A stretch of DNA of 64,000 nt from CADEDH01 sp039029735 (GCA_039029735.1 JBCCFL010000028.1:1-64000); one strand, 5' to 3'; shown: positions 15,112 to 23,898, numbered from the stretch's first letter. Numbers and translations are program-made. Notes: generated by a model not told the origin, from the sequence alone.

Positions 15112-16799
15112 GGCGTGCCCGCCCGAGGGTTGAGCTGGCGGGACAGCAGCGCGACCGGAACCATCGCCACGACGATGATGGCAATCGCAGGGAGGGCTGC
15201 CTGCTCGAAGCGAGACTCCGACGCGAGGTTGTAGGTCCAGATCGGCAGGGTGTTGAACCCTATCGGGCGCAGCAACAGGGCGATTGGGAGCTCCTTGAGC
15301 GCATCGACGGCGACCAGCACAGCTCCGGTGATCACGCTGCTGCGAGCCAGCGGTACGTGGATCCTTCCCACCACCGACCAGGGCCGCGCGCCGAGGCTGC
15401 GGGCGGACGCCGTGACCTCTTCAGGCACCTGTGCCATGCCCGACTCGATGGCGTTGAGCCCGGGCGCCAGAAACCGCACGCTGTAGGCATAGACGAGCCC
15501 GATCAGCGACCCTGTGGCCACCGCACCGGGAAGGCCGAGGCCGATCGACTCCAATGCGTTGTCCAGGGCGACAAGGGTGAGGACCACACCCATGGCCACG
15601 ACCGGACCGGGAACGGCGTATCCGAATGCGGTGAGGCGCGCCGCGGCCCCGGTGGTGCGAGCCTGACCGAATCGCGAGGCGTTGGTGATCACCACCGCGG
15701 CAATCACACAGACGGCGGCCGTGAGGGAGGCGAGGATCACCGAGTTGGTGAGGAAATCGACGAAGCGTTCAACGAGCGGTGTGCCCCGAGGCCCGGTGGC
15801 CTCCTGCACCGCCCAGACGATCAGTTGGAGCGTGGGGGCACCGAACGACAGAACCAGCACCAGGGCGCACGCCGCACAAGCGGCGACGCCTCGCCAGCCG
15901 CGCAACGAGCGGGGCTCGATGCCGGCCGCGGCGCCCGCCGCCTGACCGAAGCGGGCCCGACCTCGAAGCGCTCGTTCGAGACCAATCACCATGAGGGCGA
16001 CGACGAGCACCAAGGTGGCGAACTCGCTCGCCGCATCGCGATCGAACGTGCCCCGCCAGATCCGGAAGACGCCGACGGAGATGGTGTCGACCCCGAAGTA
16101 CTGCACGGTGGCGAAGTCGGTCAGCGTCTCCATCATCACAACCGCGGCTCCCGCGGCGATCGCAGGACGCAGCAGTGGGAGCATCACCCGTCGGGCCGCC
16201 TCCGTCGGCCCGGCGCCAAGGCTGCGGGCCACCTGGTAGGCGCTACCGGCCTGTTCGGCCAAGGCGGCTCGGGCGAGCAGGAACACATAGGGGTACAGCA
16301 CGAGCGTGAACACCACGATCGCCCCACCCATCGAGCGCACCGGGGGGAACCAGGCGTCTGCCCCGAACAGCTCGCGCCAGGCCCCCTGCACTGGCCCGGT
16401 GAAGCCGATGACCGAGAGCGTCACGAAGCCCAACACATAGGACGGCATCGCCAGGGGGGCGATGAGGATCCACCCGAACACGCTGGAGCCTGGGAACCGG
16501 TAGGCGCTCACCAGCCACGCGAGGGAGCTTCCGAGCCCAACCGAGCCGATCGACACGCCGATGAGGAGCACGGCGGTGTCGACCAGTTGGCGCGGCAAGC
16601 GCGTGGCCCACTGCTGCTGCCAGACGTCGACGCTCGGCGACAGCACGCTCACGGCCAAGAACCCGACGGGCACGACAACGAGAGCGGCGAACACGAGCGC
16701 CGCGGCTGGCCAGCCCACATGGCTGGTCCGATCCGCAGCTGTTCGAGCGACTCGATCAGTGCCTGGCGTGACTCCGTTGGCCGGAGTGGTGAGCGTCAA
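15108..16799 (-). CDS. fbpB: Ferric iron ABC transporter permease (fused two-domain type)
   Basis: The protein has about 12 membrane helices in two homologous halves, each with an EAA-type loop: one near AYQVARSLGAGPTEAARRVMLPLL and one near EVTASARSLGARPWSVVGRI. This duplicated layout of about 560 residues is typical of FbpB/AfuB iron permeases. The first start after the fbpA stop is a TTG at 16799; a GTG at 16718 just before TM1 is an alternative. The gene lies between the binding protein and the ATPase in one operon. Confidence 0.86.
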   Translation of the reverse strand: MTLTTPANGVTPGTDRVARTAADRTSHVGWPAAALVFAALVVVPVGFLAVSVLSPSVDVWQQQWATRLPRQLVDTAVLLIGVSIGSVGLGSSLAWLVSAYRFPGSSVFGWILIAPLAMPSYVLGFVTLSVIGFTGPVQGAWRELFGADAWFPPVRSMGGAIVVFTLVLYPYVFLLARAALAEQAGSAYQVARSLGAGPTEAARRVMLPLLRPAIAAGAAVVMMETLTDFATVQYFGVDTISVGVFRIWRGTFDRDAASEFATLVLVVALMVIGLERALRGRARFGQAAGAAAGIEPRSLRGWRGVAACAACALVLVLSFGAPTLQLIVWAVQEATGPRGTPLVERFVDFLTNSVILASLTAAVCVIAAVVITNASRFGQARTTGAAARLTAFGYAVPGPVVAMGVVLTLVALDNALESIGLGLPGAVATGSLIGLVYAYSVRFLAPGLNAIESGMAQVPEEVTASARSLGARPWSVVGRIHVPLARSSVITGAVLVAVDALKELPIALLLRPIGFNTLPIWTYNLASESRFEQAALPAIAIIVVAMVPVALLSRQLNPRAGTP

Positions 16800-16800
16800 C

Positions 16801-17808
16801 TCACTCGTAGCCGGCTTCGTCAAGCAGGCGTACAGCGTCGGCGTTGAGCGAACCGAACTCGGCTGCGTTGAGATCGTCGGCCACGAAGGTCTCGCCGAAG
16901 GTGGTGGCAATCAACGCCTCGGGCGCCACATCCGGGTTCACCGGATACTCGTGGTTGCCGTCGACGAAGGCGCTCTGGCCTTCGGTGCCGAGCCACTCGA
17001 GAAAGTCTTGAGCCAGCTGGGGATCGTCGGCGAACTTCGTGACACCGGCGCCCGAGATGTTCACGTGGGTGCCGCGCCCGGCCTGGTCAGCCCAGACCAA
17101 CTCGACCGGGAAGCTGCCGTCGTCTTCGAGGAGACGGGCGAGGTAGTAGTGGTTCACGATGGCGACGTCGCACAGGCCGTCCGCCACGGAGTTGAGCGCG
17201 ATCACGTCGTTCGGGAGGATTTCGGCGTTGTCGGCCCATCCGCTCACGATCGTGAGTGCCTCGTCGTACCCGACGTTTCCGATCAAGCTCGCCACGAGCG
17301 ACTGAGTGTAGGTGTTCGACGAGTTCCGAAGGCACACGCGGCCCTGCCATTCGGGTTGGGCCAGCTCCTCGTAGGTGGTGGGAAGCTCCTCGGCGCTCAC
17401 CCGCTCCGGGCTGTAGACGATCGTGCGGGCTCGCGCACTGAACGCGTACCAGTACCCGTCGGGGTCACGCAGCGCTTCGGGGATCGCGTCGTCGAGCACG
17501 GGGGAGTCGATCTCCTGGAAGATCCCCTGCTGAGTGGCGATGGCGAGGTTGCCGGCGTCCACCGTCATGTAGATGTCGGCCTCGGTGTCTTCGCCCTCGG
17601 CAGCGATGCGCTCGCGCAGTTCGGCGTCGGATCCTTCGAGGAACTCGATCGACACGCCCGTTTCCTCGGCGTACTGCGTGAACGCCTCCTCGAGGTCGTA
17701 GTGGCGGCCGGTGTAGATGCGGATGGTGTCTTCATCGCTACTGCTGCATGCGCTGAGGATCAGCACAGCGGCTGTGACGAGTCCGAAGATCAGTGCCCGT
17801 GAGTGCAT
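16801..17808 (-). CDS. fbpA: Ferric iron ABC transporter substrate-binding lipoprotein
   Basis: The protein begins with a signal peptide ending in the lipobox LILSAC, so it should be a lipoprotein on the outer face of the membrane. The mature part (IRIYTGRHYDLEEAF, then GQSAFVDGNHEYPVNP) matches FbpA/AfuA-type Fe(III)-binding proteins. Tyrosines in the NHYYLARLL segment fit the paired iron-ligand tyrosines of the family. The ATG at 17808 has GGAG nine nt upstream; an ATG at 17823 lacks a site. A -10 TAGGGT lies at 17871-17866. No convincing IdeR/DtxR box was found. Confidence 0.87.
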   Translation of the reverse strand: MHSRALIFGLVTAAVLILSACSSSDEDTIRIYTGRHYDLEEAFTQYAEETGVSIEFLEGSDAELRERIAAEGEDTEADIYMTVDAGNLAIATQQGIFQEIDSPVLDDAIPEALRDPDGYWYAFSARARTIVYSPERVSAEELPTTYEELAQPEWQGRVCLRNSSNTYTQSLVASLIGNVGYDEALTIVSGWADNAEILPNDVIALNSVADGLCDVAIVNHYYLARLLEDDGSFPVELVWADQAGRGTHVNISGAGVTKFADDPQLAQDFLEWLGTEGQSAFVDGNHEYPVNPDVAPEALIATTFGETFVADDLNAAEFGSLNADAVRLLDEAGYE

Positions 17809-17865
17809 TGCGTGGGTCTCCATGTATCGATGGGCCCAGATCTCCTTGTGGCCCGCACGCTGGTA

Positions 17866-17871
17866 ACCCTA
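17866..17871 (-). promoter_or_regulatory. Possible -10 element of the iron transporter operon
   Basis: TAGGGT on the minus strand would give a leader of about 50 nt before the fbpA ATG at 17808. The -35 is weak. The rest of the 274-nt gap up to 18083 contains only a short ACCCC/GGGGT hairpin and no recognised gene. Confidence 0.35.
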
Positions 17872-18082
17872 CCGAACGACGGTTTACTCCAGTCATTCGG
17901 AGTGCCTAACACCAGGGTGGAATCTCCAGCGCGATGTGTAAGGCGGCACCGTCTCGGCGGTCAGGACGGGTGAGGCACCGCTCGCGGCATCGAGGAGCCA
18001 TGGTCCAGCCAACGCCAACGTGGAACCCCGACTGGGGTCGAACCCCCATCGTCACCGAGGGTCGGCTGGGTTACCGTACCGT

Positions 18083-20029
18083 ATGGTTCGGACCGGCGAC
18101 TTGGCTGACGCGGCGCTCGTCACCGCTGCCATCAGCGGTGAATCCGGCGCGTTCGCTGCGCTGTACGAGCGGTGGTTCGACTCGGTCTACGACGTGGCCC
18201 GCAACATCGTTCGCGACGACGGCCAGGCCGCCGAGGTGGCCCAGGACGTGTTCCTCACTGTGTGGCAGCGCCTGGATCAGCTCGACGACGTGGAGAAGTT
18301 CGGCGGCTGGATCCTCCGGGCGTCACGCAACCGGGCGCTCAACCGGCTGGAGAAGGAACAGCGGTCGCGGCCCCAGGCGGACGACGTCATGACCCGGATC
18401 CACGATCAACAGGTCGGCGTCGGCGCAGCCGATGATCCGATGGGATCGAATCGGCTGCTCGACACCGAGGCCATCAGCGGCGCCCGCGGGCGCCAGGATC
18501 TTCTGTGGGCGGCTGCTGCGGCGCTCGGTGAGCGCGACGCCAGTGTGCTCGACCTCCACCTGCGTCACCATCTCGCGCCGGCCGAGATCGCCGAGGAGCT
18601 TGGGGTGAGCGCCAACAACGCCCACCAGCTCCTCTTCCGGTTGCGGGGGCGCCTCGGTGACGCCGTCGCCAATGTGGAGCTGTGGCGCAACGGCACGCCT
18701 CGATGTGCTGAGCTCGCCGCTCTCCTCGACAGCGGGGCATTCGACGGCGACGTGAACCGCACGATCGGCCGCCACGCTGCGGTCTGCGAGGTATGCAGCG
18801 CCGAACGCAAGCAGGTGGTCGACCCGGAGAAGCTGTTCGCCTCGGTGCCGATTGCCATCGCCCCCTCGATGCTCAAGGATGGCGTGGCCGCGGCGCTCGC
18901 CGCCGAGGGCGTGCCGGTCGGCGATGTGGCCGGAGTGGGTGGAGCTGACGGCGCCGGCCAAGTTGATGCCCCTGGCGCCGACGGTGGCGCCCAAGCTGGC
19001 GACGGTGGGCCCTCCGGCGACGGTGGCCCGTCCAGTGATGGTGGCCCCTCCGGCACTGAAGGCTCGTCCGGGGTGGAGGACGCAACGGTCCGCATCGACG
19101 ACGCTGCCTCGGCCGAGCCCGATGCATCCGACGCAGCGCTGAGCGAGCCGGCGGCTGAGCCCACGCCGGTTGAGGGCGACATGGCCCCCTCGTTGTTCGA
19201 TGGCGGAAAGACGATGATCCGCAACGCACCGACTGCAGTGGCTGAGGCACCGCTGGTGGTCGAGCGCGCCTCGCGGTCGCGTCGACTCGCGTTGGTGGGC
19301 GGCGTGCTGGCAACGGTGGCCGCGCTCCTGGCGCTGGGCGTCGCGGTGAACCGATCGGGCGACGAGACCGCCGAGGGGGCAGCCGCCGGTCCCACCGCAT
19401 CCGCCGTGGTGGAGGCAACCGAGGCCACAGACTCCACTGGCTCGGGTGCCGACGACGGGTCCGACGGCGAGCCGAGCCCGTCGTCGACGGCGCCGTCGTC
19501 GACGACGACCAGTGCCAACGCCAGCCCGTCGACGGCCGACACCACCGCACCGAGCGGCGGGGTCACCAGCGACACATCCGAGCCGACGACCACCGAGACC
19601 ACGTCGACCACTGGCACGTCGGAGCCGACGACCACTGAGACCACGCCCACCACGGGAACGAGCCGCCCGACCACGTCGTCCACCACGTCCACGACCACGA
19701 CGACGACCACCACCACGACCACGACCACGACGACGACGTCCACCACGTCGACGACCGCTCCGGCCCCACCGGTGATCGACCGCTTCGTTGTCTCCATCTC
19801 GATCAGCCAACGCACGTGCCGGGCGGACCGGACGTTCCCCTACCGCGCGTCGTGGGCCACCACCGACGCCGATGGCGTGCAGCTCGCAGTTTCGGGCTCG
19901 ACCACGAGCCACGGCCCGAACGGCACGAGTGAGATCTGCGCCCCGATCGGTGCGACGGTCACCCTCACCGCCAGCGGCCCCGGCGGCACGGTGACCAAGA
20001 CGGCCACCACACCCGGCCCTGCCGGCTAG
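18083..20029 (+). CDS. ECF sigma factor fused to zinc-finger anti-sigma motif, membrane helix and extracytoplasmic domain
   Basis: The 648-residue protein has sigma region 2 (FAALYERWFDSVYDVARNIV, AEVAQDVFLTVWQRL, GWILRASRNRALNRL) and region 4 (ERDASVLDLHLRHHLAPAEI, VSANNAHQLLFRLRGRL) within residues 20-200. At about residues 206-240 it has a zinc anti-sigma motif HAAVCEVC (HxxxCxxC). A GDGGPS-repeat linker follows, then one membrane helix near residues 400-420 (LALVGGVLATVAALLALGV), a Thr-rich stalk (about 495-560), and an 80-residue beta-rich outer domain with two Cys. A TACCGT hexamer lies 5 nt before the ATG, suggesting a leaderless mRNA. Sigma activity would be held at the membrane until released. 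Confidence 0.83.
   Translation: MVRTGDLADAALVTAAISGESGAFAALYERWFDSVYDVARNIVRDDGQAAEVAQDVFLTVWQRLDQLDDVEKFGGWILRASRNRALNRLEKEQRSRPQADDVMTRIHDQQVGVGAADDPMGSNRLLDTEAISGARGRQDLLWAAAAALGERDASVLDLHLRHHLAPAEIAEELGVSANNAHQLLFRLRGRLGDAVANVELWRNGTPRCAELAALLDSGAFDGDVNRTIGRHAAVCEVCSAERKQVVDPEKLFASVPIAIAPSMLKDGVAAALAAEGVPVGDVAGVGGADGAGQVDAPGADGGAQAGDGGPSGDGGPSSDGGPSGTEGSSGVEDATVRIDDAASAEPDASDAALSEPAAEPTPVEGDMAPSLFDGGKTMIRNAPTAVAEAPLVVERASRSRRLALVGGVLATVAALLALGVAVNRSGDETAEGAAAGPTASAVVEATEATDSTGSGADDGSDGEPSPSSTAPSSTTTSANASPSTADTTAPSGGVTSDTSEPTTTETTSTTGTSEPTTTETTPTTGTSRPTTSSTTSTTTTTTTTTTTTTTTTSTTSTTAPAPPVIDRFVVSISISQRTCRADRTFPYRASWATTDADGVQLAVSGSTTSHGPNGTSEICAPIGATVTLTASGPGGTVTKTATTPGPAG
19563..19758 (+). 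repeat. Thr-codon (ACN) low-complexity tract
   Basis: Two 42-bp imperfect units (TSEPTTTETT-type) are followed by a run of ACG/ACC codons encoding a continuous Thr stretch. The tract lies inside the sigma-fusion gene and forms an extended cell-wall-spanning stalk. Codons are mixed, so it is a protein-level repeat and not a simple microsatellite. Confidence 0.85.
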
Positions 20030-20053
20030 CCCCGAGCGCCGGTACTCACCGCC

Positions 20054-20626
20054 TCAGGTGGAGTCGGGCTGGCGATGCACATGGGCCCGATGGCCATCAC
20101 GATCGAAGATCATGATCGTCTCGGCTGGACCATCGACGGCCTCGAAGGCATGGGGAGTCATGGTCGCGAACTCCGCAGCCTGCCCCGTCTCGACGAGGAT
20201 CTCCCGTTCGCCGAGGTGGAGTCGGATCCGCCCTTCGGTCACGAAGAACCAGTCGTGGCCGGGATGCACCCGCTGGGTCGGTGGCTCGTCAGTTGGTTCG
20301 AGGCGGACCTTGACGGCGATGGTCTTCGCTGTGGGCCGGCTGAGCATCCACGTGGTGCGGCCACCGACCGTGCTGGGTGCAGGACGGATCACCACGTCGT
20401 CGTTGCCCTGCACGTCCAGCAGCGCATCGAGACCGACGTGGAGCGCACGTGCGAGCGGGAGCAGCACGTCGAGACTCACGGTGCGCTTGCCGGTCTCGAT
20501 CCGGCTGATCGTGGACGCACTGAGGTTGGCCTGCTCAGCGAGCTCGTCGAGGGAGTAGCCGAGGGTGTGCCTCAGGGTTCGGAGCCGGGCGCGAACCAGC
20601 TGCTCGACATCGGTGTTCCCGTCCAC
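20054..20626 (-). CDS. XRE-family regulator with C-terminal cupin domain
   Basis: The GTG at 20626 is preceded by a perfect AGGAGG with 5-nt spacing, giving 190 residues, the usual length of XRE-cupin proteins. Residues 10-65 form the helix-turn-helix (LGYSLDELAEQANLSASTISRIETGKRTVSL); residues 110-185 form the cupin (HPGHDWFFVTEGRIRLHLGEREILVETG, FATMTPHAFEAV). Such proteins sense a small ligand in the cupin pocket and repress neighbouring genes. It is divergent from the reductase/methyltransferase gene, with a four-copy CTTGCGGA operator between the two. Confidence 0.88.
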   Translation of the reverse strand: MDGNTDVEQLVRARLRTLRHTLGYSLDELAEQANLSASTISRIETGKRTVSLDVLLPLARALHVGLDALLDVQGNDDVVIRPAPSTVGGRTTWMLSRPTAKTIAVKVRLEPTDEPPTQRVHPGHDWFFVTEGRIRLHLGEREILVETGQAAEFATMTPHAFEAVDGPAETIMIFDRDGHRAHVHRQPDST

Positions 20627-20664
20627 GGCAGCCTCCTGGGTGTCGCATCGGTGCAATGCCATCG

Positions 20665-20703
20665 CTTGCGGACGCTTGCGGATTCCGCAAGACCTCTTGC
20701 GGA
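20665..20703. promoter_or_regulatory. Four-copy CTTGCGGA operator
   Basis: CTTGCGGA occurs at 20665-20672, 20675-20682 and 20696-20703, and inverted at 20684-20691. The middle pair forms the perfect palindrome CTTGCGGATTCCGCAAG. The cluster sits between the XRE-cupin GTG and the divergent gene, just upstream of a TACCGT -10 (20719-20724) that lies 7 nt before the ATG at 20732. Confidence 0.75.
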
Positions 20704-20731
20704 ACGTGTGAACAAGCGTACCGTCGATCCC

Positions 20732-22339
20732 ATGACCGAACATCACACCCCAACCATCGAGCGTCGGTGCGATGTTGCCGTCATTGGCGGATCGGCCGCT
20801 GGGTTGGCGGCGGCCCTCCAACTTGGGCGCCAACGCCGATCGGTGATCGTCATCGACGGCGGCGACCCACGCAACGCCACCGCTCAGCACATGCACAGCT
20901 ACCTCGGCCACGAGGGCCTGCCACCCGCGGACTTCGCCGCGATCGGCCGCGACGAAGTGCGGGCCTACGGGGTGGAGGTGATCCCGGGCCGGGTCACTGA
21001 GGTGACCGCAGCGCAGGGGAGCCACGACGGCCTGTCGCATCGCTTCGTGCTCTCGCTGACTGGTGGTTCAACCACGATCCGGGCCCGCTCGGTGCTGTTG
21101 GCCACCGGCCTCACCGACCATCTCCCGACGGTCGACGGCCTCCGCGAGCACTGGGGCCGCAGTGTGATCCACTGTCCGTTCTGCCATGGCTTCGAGGCCC
21201 GCGACTCGCGGATCGCTGCGATCATCACCAGTCCGCTTGCGCTCCATCCCGCGCTGTTGCTGCACCGGCTGAGCGCATCGTTCACGCTCATCCTCCACGA
21301 GGGCGTCGAGGCCGACGCGCCCGAACTGGATGCATTCCGGGCCGGCGGAGCAACGGTCGTCTCCGCACCGGCCCAACGAATCCGAACCGGCGACACCGGG
21401 GCGATCGAAGCCGTCGAGACAGTGGACGGGCAGGTCGTGGCGGCCGACGTGGTGATGGTTGCGCCACGGGTGAGCGCCAACGCAGATGCTGTTGCGTCGG
21501 TCGGCGTCGCCCCTGTGGAGCACCCGATGGGGGTCGGCACCGTGATCGAAACGGATCCGACCGGAGAGACATCTGTTCCCGGCGTCTACGCGGCCGGCAA
21601 CATCACCGACCCGACCCACCAGATGCTGCAGGCGGCCGCGGACGGCAGCCGTGTCGGCGCCATGATCGCCATGGCGCTGGCGAACGACGATCGACAGAGC
21701 GGTATTGGGTCGGCTCCCAACGAGGCTGATTGGGACGCCCGCTACGGCGGCGACCCCATCTGGAGTGGCAACCCCAACGGTGCCCTCGTGGCCGAGGCCG
21801 ACGGCCTCGCCCCCGGTCGGGTGCTCGACGTCGGGGCAGGCGAAGGCGGGGACGCGATCTGGCTCGCGCAGCACGGTTGGGCGGTGGTGGCGAACGACGT
21901 GTCGTCGCTGGCGCTCGATCGCATCGAGACCGCAGCCCATGAACGCAACCTCGATGTGAGCGGGGTGCATGCTGATGCGAACGCTCCGAGCCCGTTCGAG
22001 CCCGAGGCGTTCGACCTCGTCACCGCCCACTACGCGTCGATACCGCGGACACCCGACGATCGAGCCGTCGAGAACATGATCGAGGCCGTTGCTCCCGGCG
22101 GCACGCTCCTCGTCGTGGGCCACGATCTCGAACCGATGCGCCAGCCAATCGACCGTCGGCAGCACAGTCGGGCGTTCGACCCCGATGCCTACGTTGGTGT
22201 CGACCATGTGGCCTCCGCGCTTGCCGATCGGCCCGGGTGGCAGGTCGAGGTTCACGAGTTGCGGCCCCGGCCCGGCGGTGCCGCCTCCCACCACGCGGAC
22301 GACGTGGTGTTGCGCGCTCGTCGTACCGCGGGCACGTGA
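20732..22339 (+). CDS. Thioredoxin-reductase-like flavoprotein fused to SAM-dependent methyltransferase
   Basis: Residues 1-325 form a TrxR-like FAD/NAD(P)H oxidoreductase: FAD site VAVIGGSAAGLAAAL, redox motif C148-P-F-C151 (CATC in true thioredoxin reductases), and C-terminal FAD motif VYAAGNITDP. Residues 330-535 form a class I methyltransferase (DWDARYGGDPIWSGNPN, motif I VLDVGAGEGGDAIWLA). The methyltransferase half resembles TehB-like detoxification enzymes. Such bifunctional fusions exist in other actinobacteria, but their substrate is not established. A leaderless-type -10 (TACCGT) and the XRE operator lie directly upstream. A thiol-dependent reduce-and-methylate detoxification is a reasonable inference. 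Confidence 0.83.
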   Translation: MTEHHTPTIERRCDVAVIGGSAAGLAAALQLGRQRRSVIVIDGGDPRNATAQHMHSYLGHEGLPPADFAAIGRDEVRAYGVEVIPGRVTEVTAAQGSHDGLSHRFVLSLTGGSTTIRARSVLLATGLTDHLPTVDGLREHWGRSVIHCPFCHGFEARDSRIAAIITSPLALHPALLLHRLSASFTLILHEGVEADAPELDAFRAGGATVVSAPAQRIRTGDTGAIEAVETVDGQVVAADVVMVAPRVSANADAVASVGVAPVEHPMGVGTVIETDPTGETSVPGVYAAGNITDPTHQMLQAAADGSRVGAMIAMALANDDRQSGIGSAPNEADWDARYGGDPIWSGNPNGALVAEADGLAPGRVLDVGAGEGGDAIWLAQHGWAVVANDVSSLALDRIETAAHERNLDVSGVHADANAPSPFEPEAFDLVTAHYASIPRTPDDRAVENMIEAVAPGGTLLVVGHDLEPMRQPIDRRQHSRAFDPDAYVGVDHVASALADRPGWQVEVHELRPRPGGAASHHADDVVLRARRTAGT

Positions 22340-22365
22340 GGGCTGGGCCGCCTAGGGTTTGCGGT

Positions 22366-23424
22366 GTGAATGCGCGGGGGGAACAGGTGGATGAGGCGAT
22401 CGCGTGGTTGTGCGAGGCCGTTGATGCGAACGTGGGCACCGGAGCCCGACCGCGCCGGCTGGCCAAGCGGGAGCAACGTGACGCAGTTGCCATGGTCGAC
22501 CGGATCAACCGGGCCGTGCATCCTCGGCGACTTCCGGCCGACATCGAGTGGTTCTGGATCCGCTGGGATCCGGCGAGTTTCGAGTACCTCGACCCGTTCG
22601 CCAGCATGGCAATGCCGTCGTTCTGTCTTGAATCGTGGGAGCGAGACCCGAAGTGGCCCCGGGCGTTGTTCTGGGTTGCCTACGAACACCACAACTTCTT
22701 GGCCGTGGAACTGGAGTACCCGGACGCCGAGGCCTCGCAGTTGTTCGCCGATTCCTACGACACCAACTCTGGCCTTTCGCTGATCGCGCCGAACCTCGCG
22801 ATGCGCCTGAGTGCCTGTGCGGCGGCGATCGAGCAGCATCCCAACGTCGAACCGCTAACGCTCTGGTCAACCGGTGCAGTTGGCGAGGTGCAGCAGCTCT
22901 GCGACGATGCGCTCCTCGTGAACGGGATCGTTCCCGACGCTCGAGGTCCCCACGACTGGTACGACATCTTGACCTGCCCCCCTCGCTGGCAGCGTCAGCA
23001 GGGCGTCACCCCCGAGGTGGCGACGCCTCGCGGCCGCACCTACACGATCGCCGACCTGCACGAAGCCCGGGAGCACGGCCCGGTCGAAGCCACGATCGTC
23101 GGTCACGCACACACCCGGGCTGGCACCGGCGGCGGGCGACTGATGGTGGTGAGCGACGAGACCGGCGAGGCATTCGTCTGGGTACCCACGTCGGTGCCGA
23201 GTGTTGGCGACCCGCGCGGCGGCCACATGGAGATCGACGTCATCGCCCGTCCCCCGTCAGGTCACGAGACCGCCATCCCCGAGTTCGACGACGACCATGC
23301 CGACGCCTCGCGCCGGGGCCTGGCCGGCGACATCGCCGGCGCGGCGGAAGTCGGCGCACGGATGGGCGGGTTCATTGGCGGCGACCACTCGATCGTGGCG
23401 CGTGCGCTGCGCCCGCTCGACTGA
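22366..23424 (+). CDS. Uncharacterised protein, possibly with SUKH-like N-terminal half
   Basis: The GTG at 22366 lies 7 nt after TAGGGT, consistent with a leaderless start; 352 residues. The N-terminal 180 residues include PADIEWFWIRWDP, LESWERD, and ALFWVAYEHHNFLAVELE, a pattern reminiscent of SMI1/KNR4 (SUKH) domains. The C-terminal part (EATIVGHAHTRAGTGGGRL, EAFVWVPTSVPSVGDP) looks like a small beta barrel. There is no signal peptide or membrane segment. SUKH proteins often act as immunity proteins, but no toxin gene is adjacent. The family call is tentative. Confidence 0.55.
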   Translation: MNARGEQVDEAIAWLCEAVDANVGTGARPRRLAKREQRDAVAMVDRINRAVHPRRLPADIEWFWIRWDPASFEYLDPFASMAMPSFCLESWERDPKWPRALFWVAYEHHNFLAVELEYPDAEASQLFADSYDTNSGLSLIAPNLAMRLSACAAAIEQHPNVEPLTLWSTGAVGEVQQLCDDALLVNGIVPDARGPHDWYDILTCPPRWQRQQGVTPEVATPRGRTYTIADLHEAREHGPVEATIVGHAHTRAGTGGGRLMVVSDETGEAFVWVPTSVPSVGDPRGGHMEIDVIARPPSGHETAIPEFDDDHADASRRGLAGDIAGAAEVGARMGGFIGGDHSIVARALRPLD

Positions 23425-23451
23425 CGCCAGGCCCGGCGCTGCGCAGGCCAG

Positions 23452-23874
23452 TCAGGCGTAGGTGCGAATCGCCGCTGGCTCCACGGTCACGAGCCGGAAG
23501 GCCTCAGCCCCGGCCGCTCGCCAGGTGGCGAGCGCTCCGGCCCGCTGCGGGTCGTCGAGATCCCAGTACTCGGGCGCGAGCTGTTCCGCCAGGGTGAGAC
23601 CGCTCGCCTCGGACACCTCGGCGATTCCGTCGAAGGCCACCCAGTACTCCGGCTCGTCCACGTCGTTCGACACCAGCAGGGTCACCCGTGGGTCGCGGGC
23701 GATGCGAGTGAGCTTGATGCTCGTCGTGCCGCAGAAGAACGAGACCACGGTGCCGTCCCAGTCGTACCAGATCGGCACCGTCGTGGGGCTGCCGTCTTTG
23801 CGGAGGGTGGTGAGCATCGCGTATCGGGTGCGTCGGGTGAGGAACTCGTCGAGGTCGGAATGGTGGTCGGCCAT
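23452..23874 (-). CDS. PPOX-class flavin/F420-dependent oxidoreductase
   Basis: The 140-residue protein has the split-barrel pattern of the pyridoxamine-phosphate-oxidase superfamily: YAMLTTLRKDGSPTTVPIWYDWD, SIKLTRIARDPRVTLLVSND, and GIAEVSE. Actinobacterial members of this size commonly bind F420 or FMN and reduce diverse substrates or biliverdin-like compounds. It is divergent from an SDR gene 24 nt away. The substrate is unknown. Confidence 0.75.
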   Translation of the reverse strand: MADHHSDLDEFLTRRTRYAMLTTLRKDGSPTTVPIWYDWDGTVVSFFCGTTSIKLTRIARDPRVTLLVSNDVDEPEYWVAFDGIAEVSEASGLTLAEQLAPEYWDLDDPQRAGALATWRAAGAEAFRLVTVEPAAIRTYA

Positions 23875-23898
23875 CCCCCGAACTTAGGCTCTGCCGCG

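Noticed and set aside
15096..16847. 583-codon plus-strand frame opposite the iron permease
   Set aside because: Composition is His/Arg/Gly-rich with no domain; the opposite strand encodes a clear two-domain permease.
17866..17935. IdeR/DtxR iron box before the iron transporter
   Set aside because: Only TTAGGC-type fragments were found; no 19-bp palindrome matching the consensus.
18020..18060. tRNA-like T-arm (GGGGTCGAACCCC)
   Set aside because: No acceptor stem, anticodon arm or D-arm around it; only a short hairpin.
19660..19758. Simple ACG/ACC microsatellite or CRISPR-like repeat
   Set aside because: Codons vary while Thr is constant, and the tract is in frame inside the sigma-fusion gene.
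20627..21040. N-terminal extension of the XRE-cupin protein
   Set aside because: The GTG at 20626 has a perfect AGGAGG, and the extension would run through the operator and the divergent gene.
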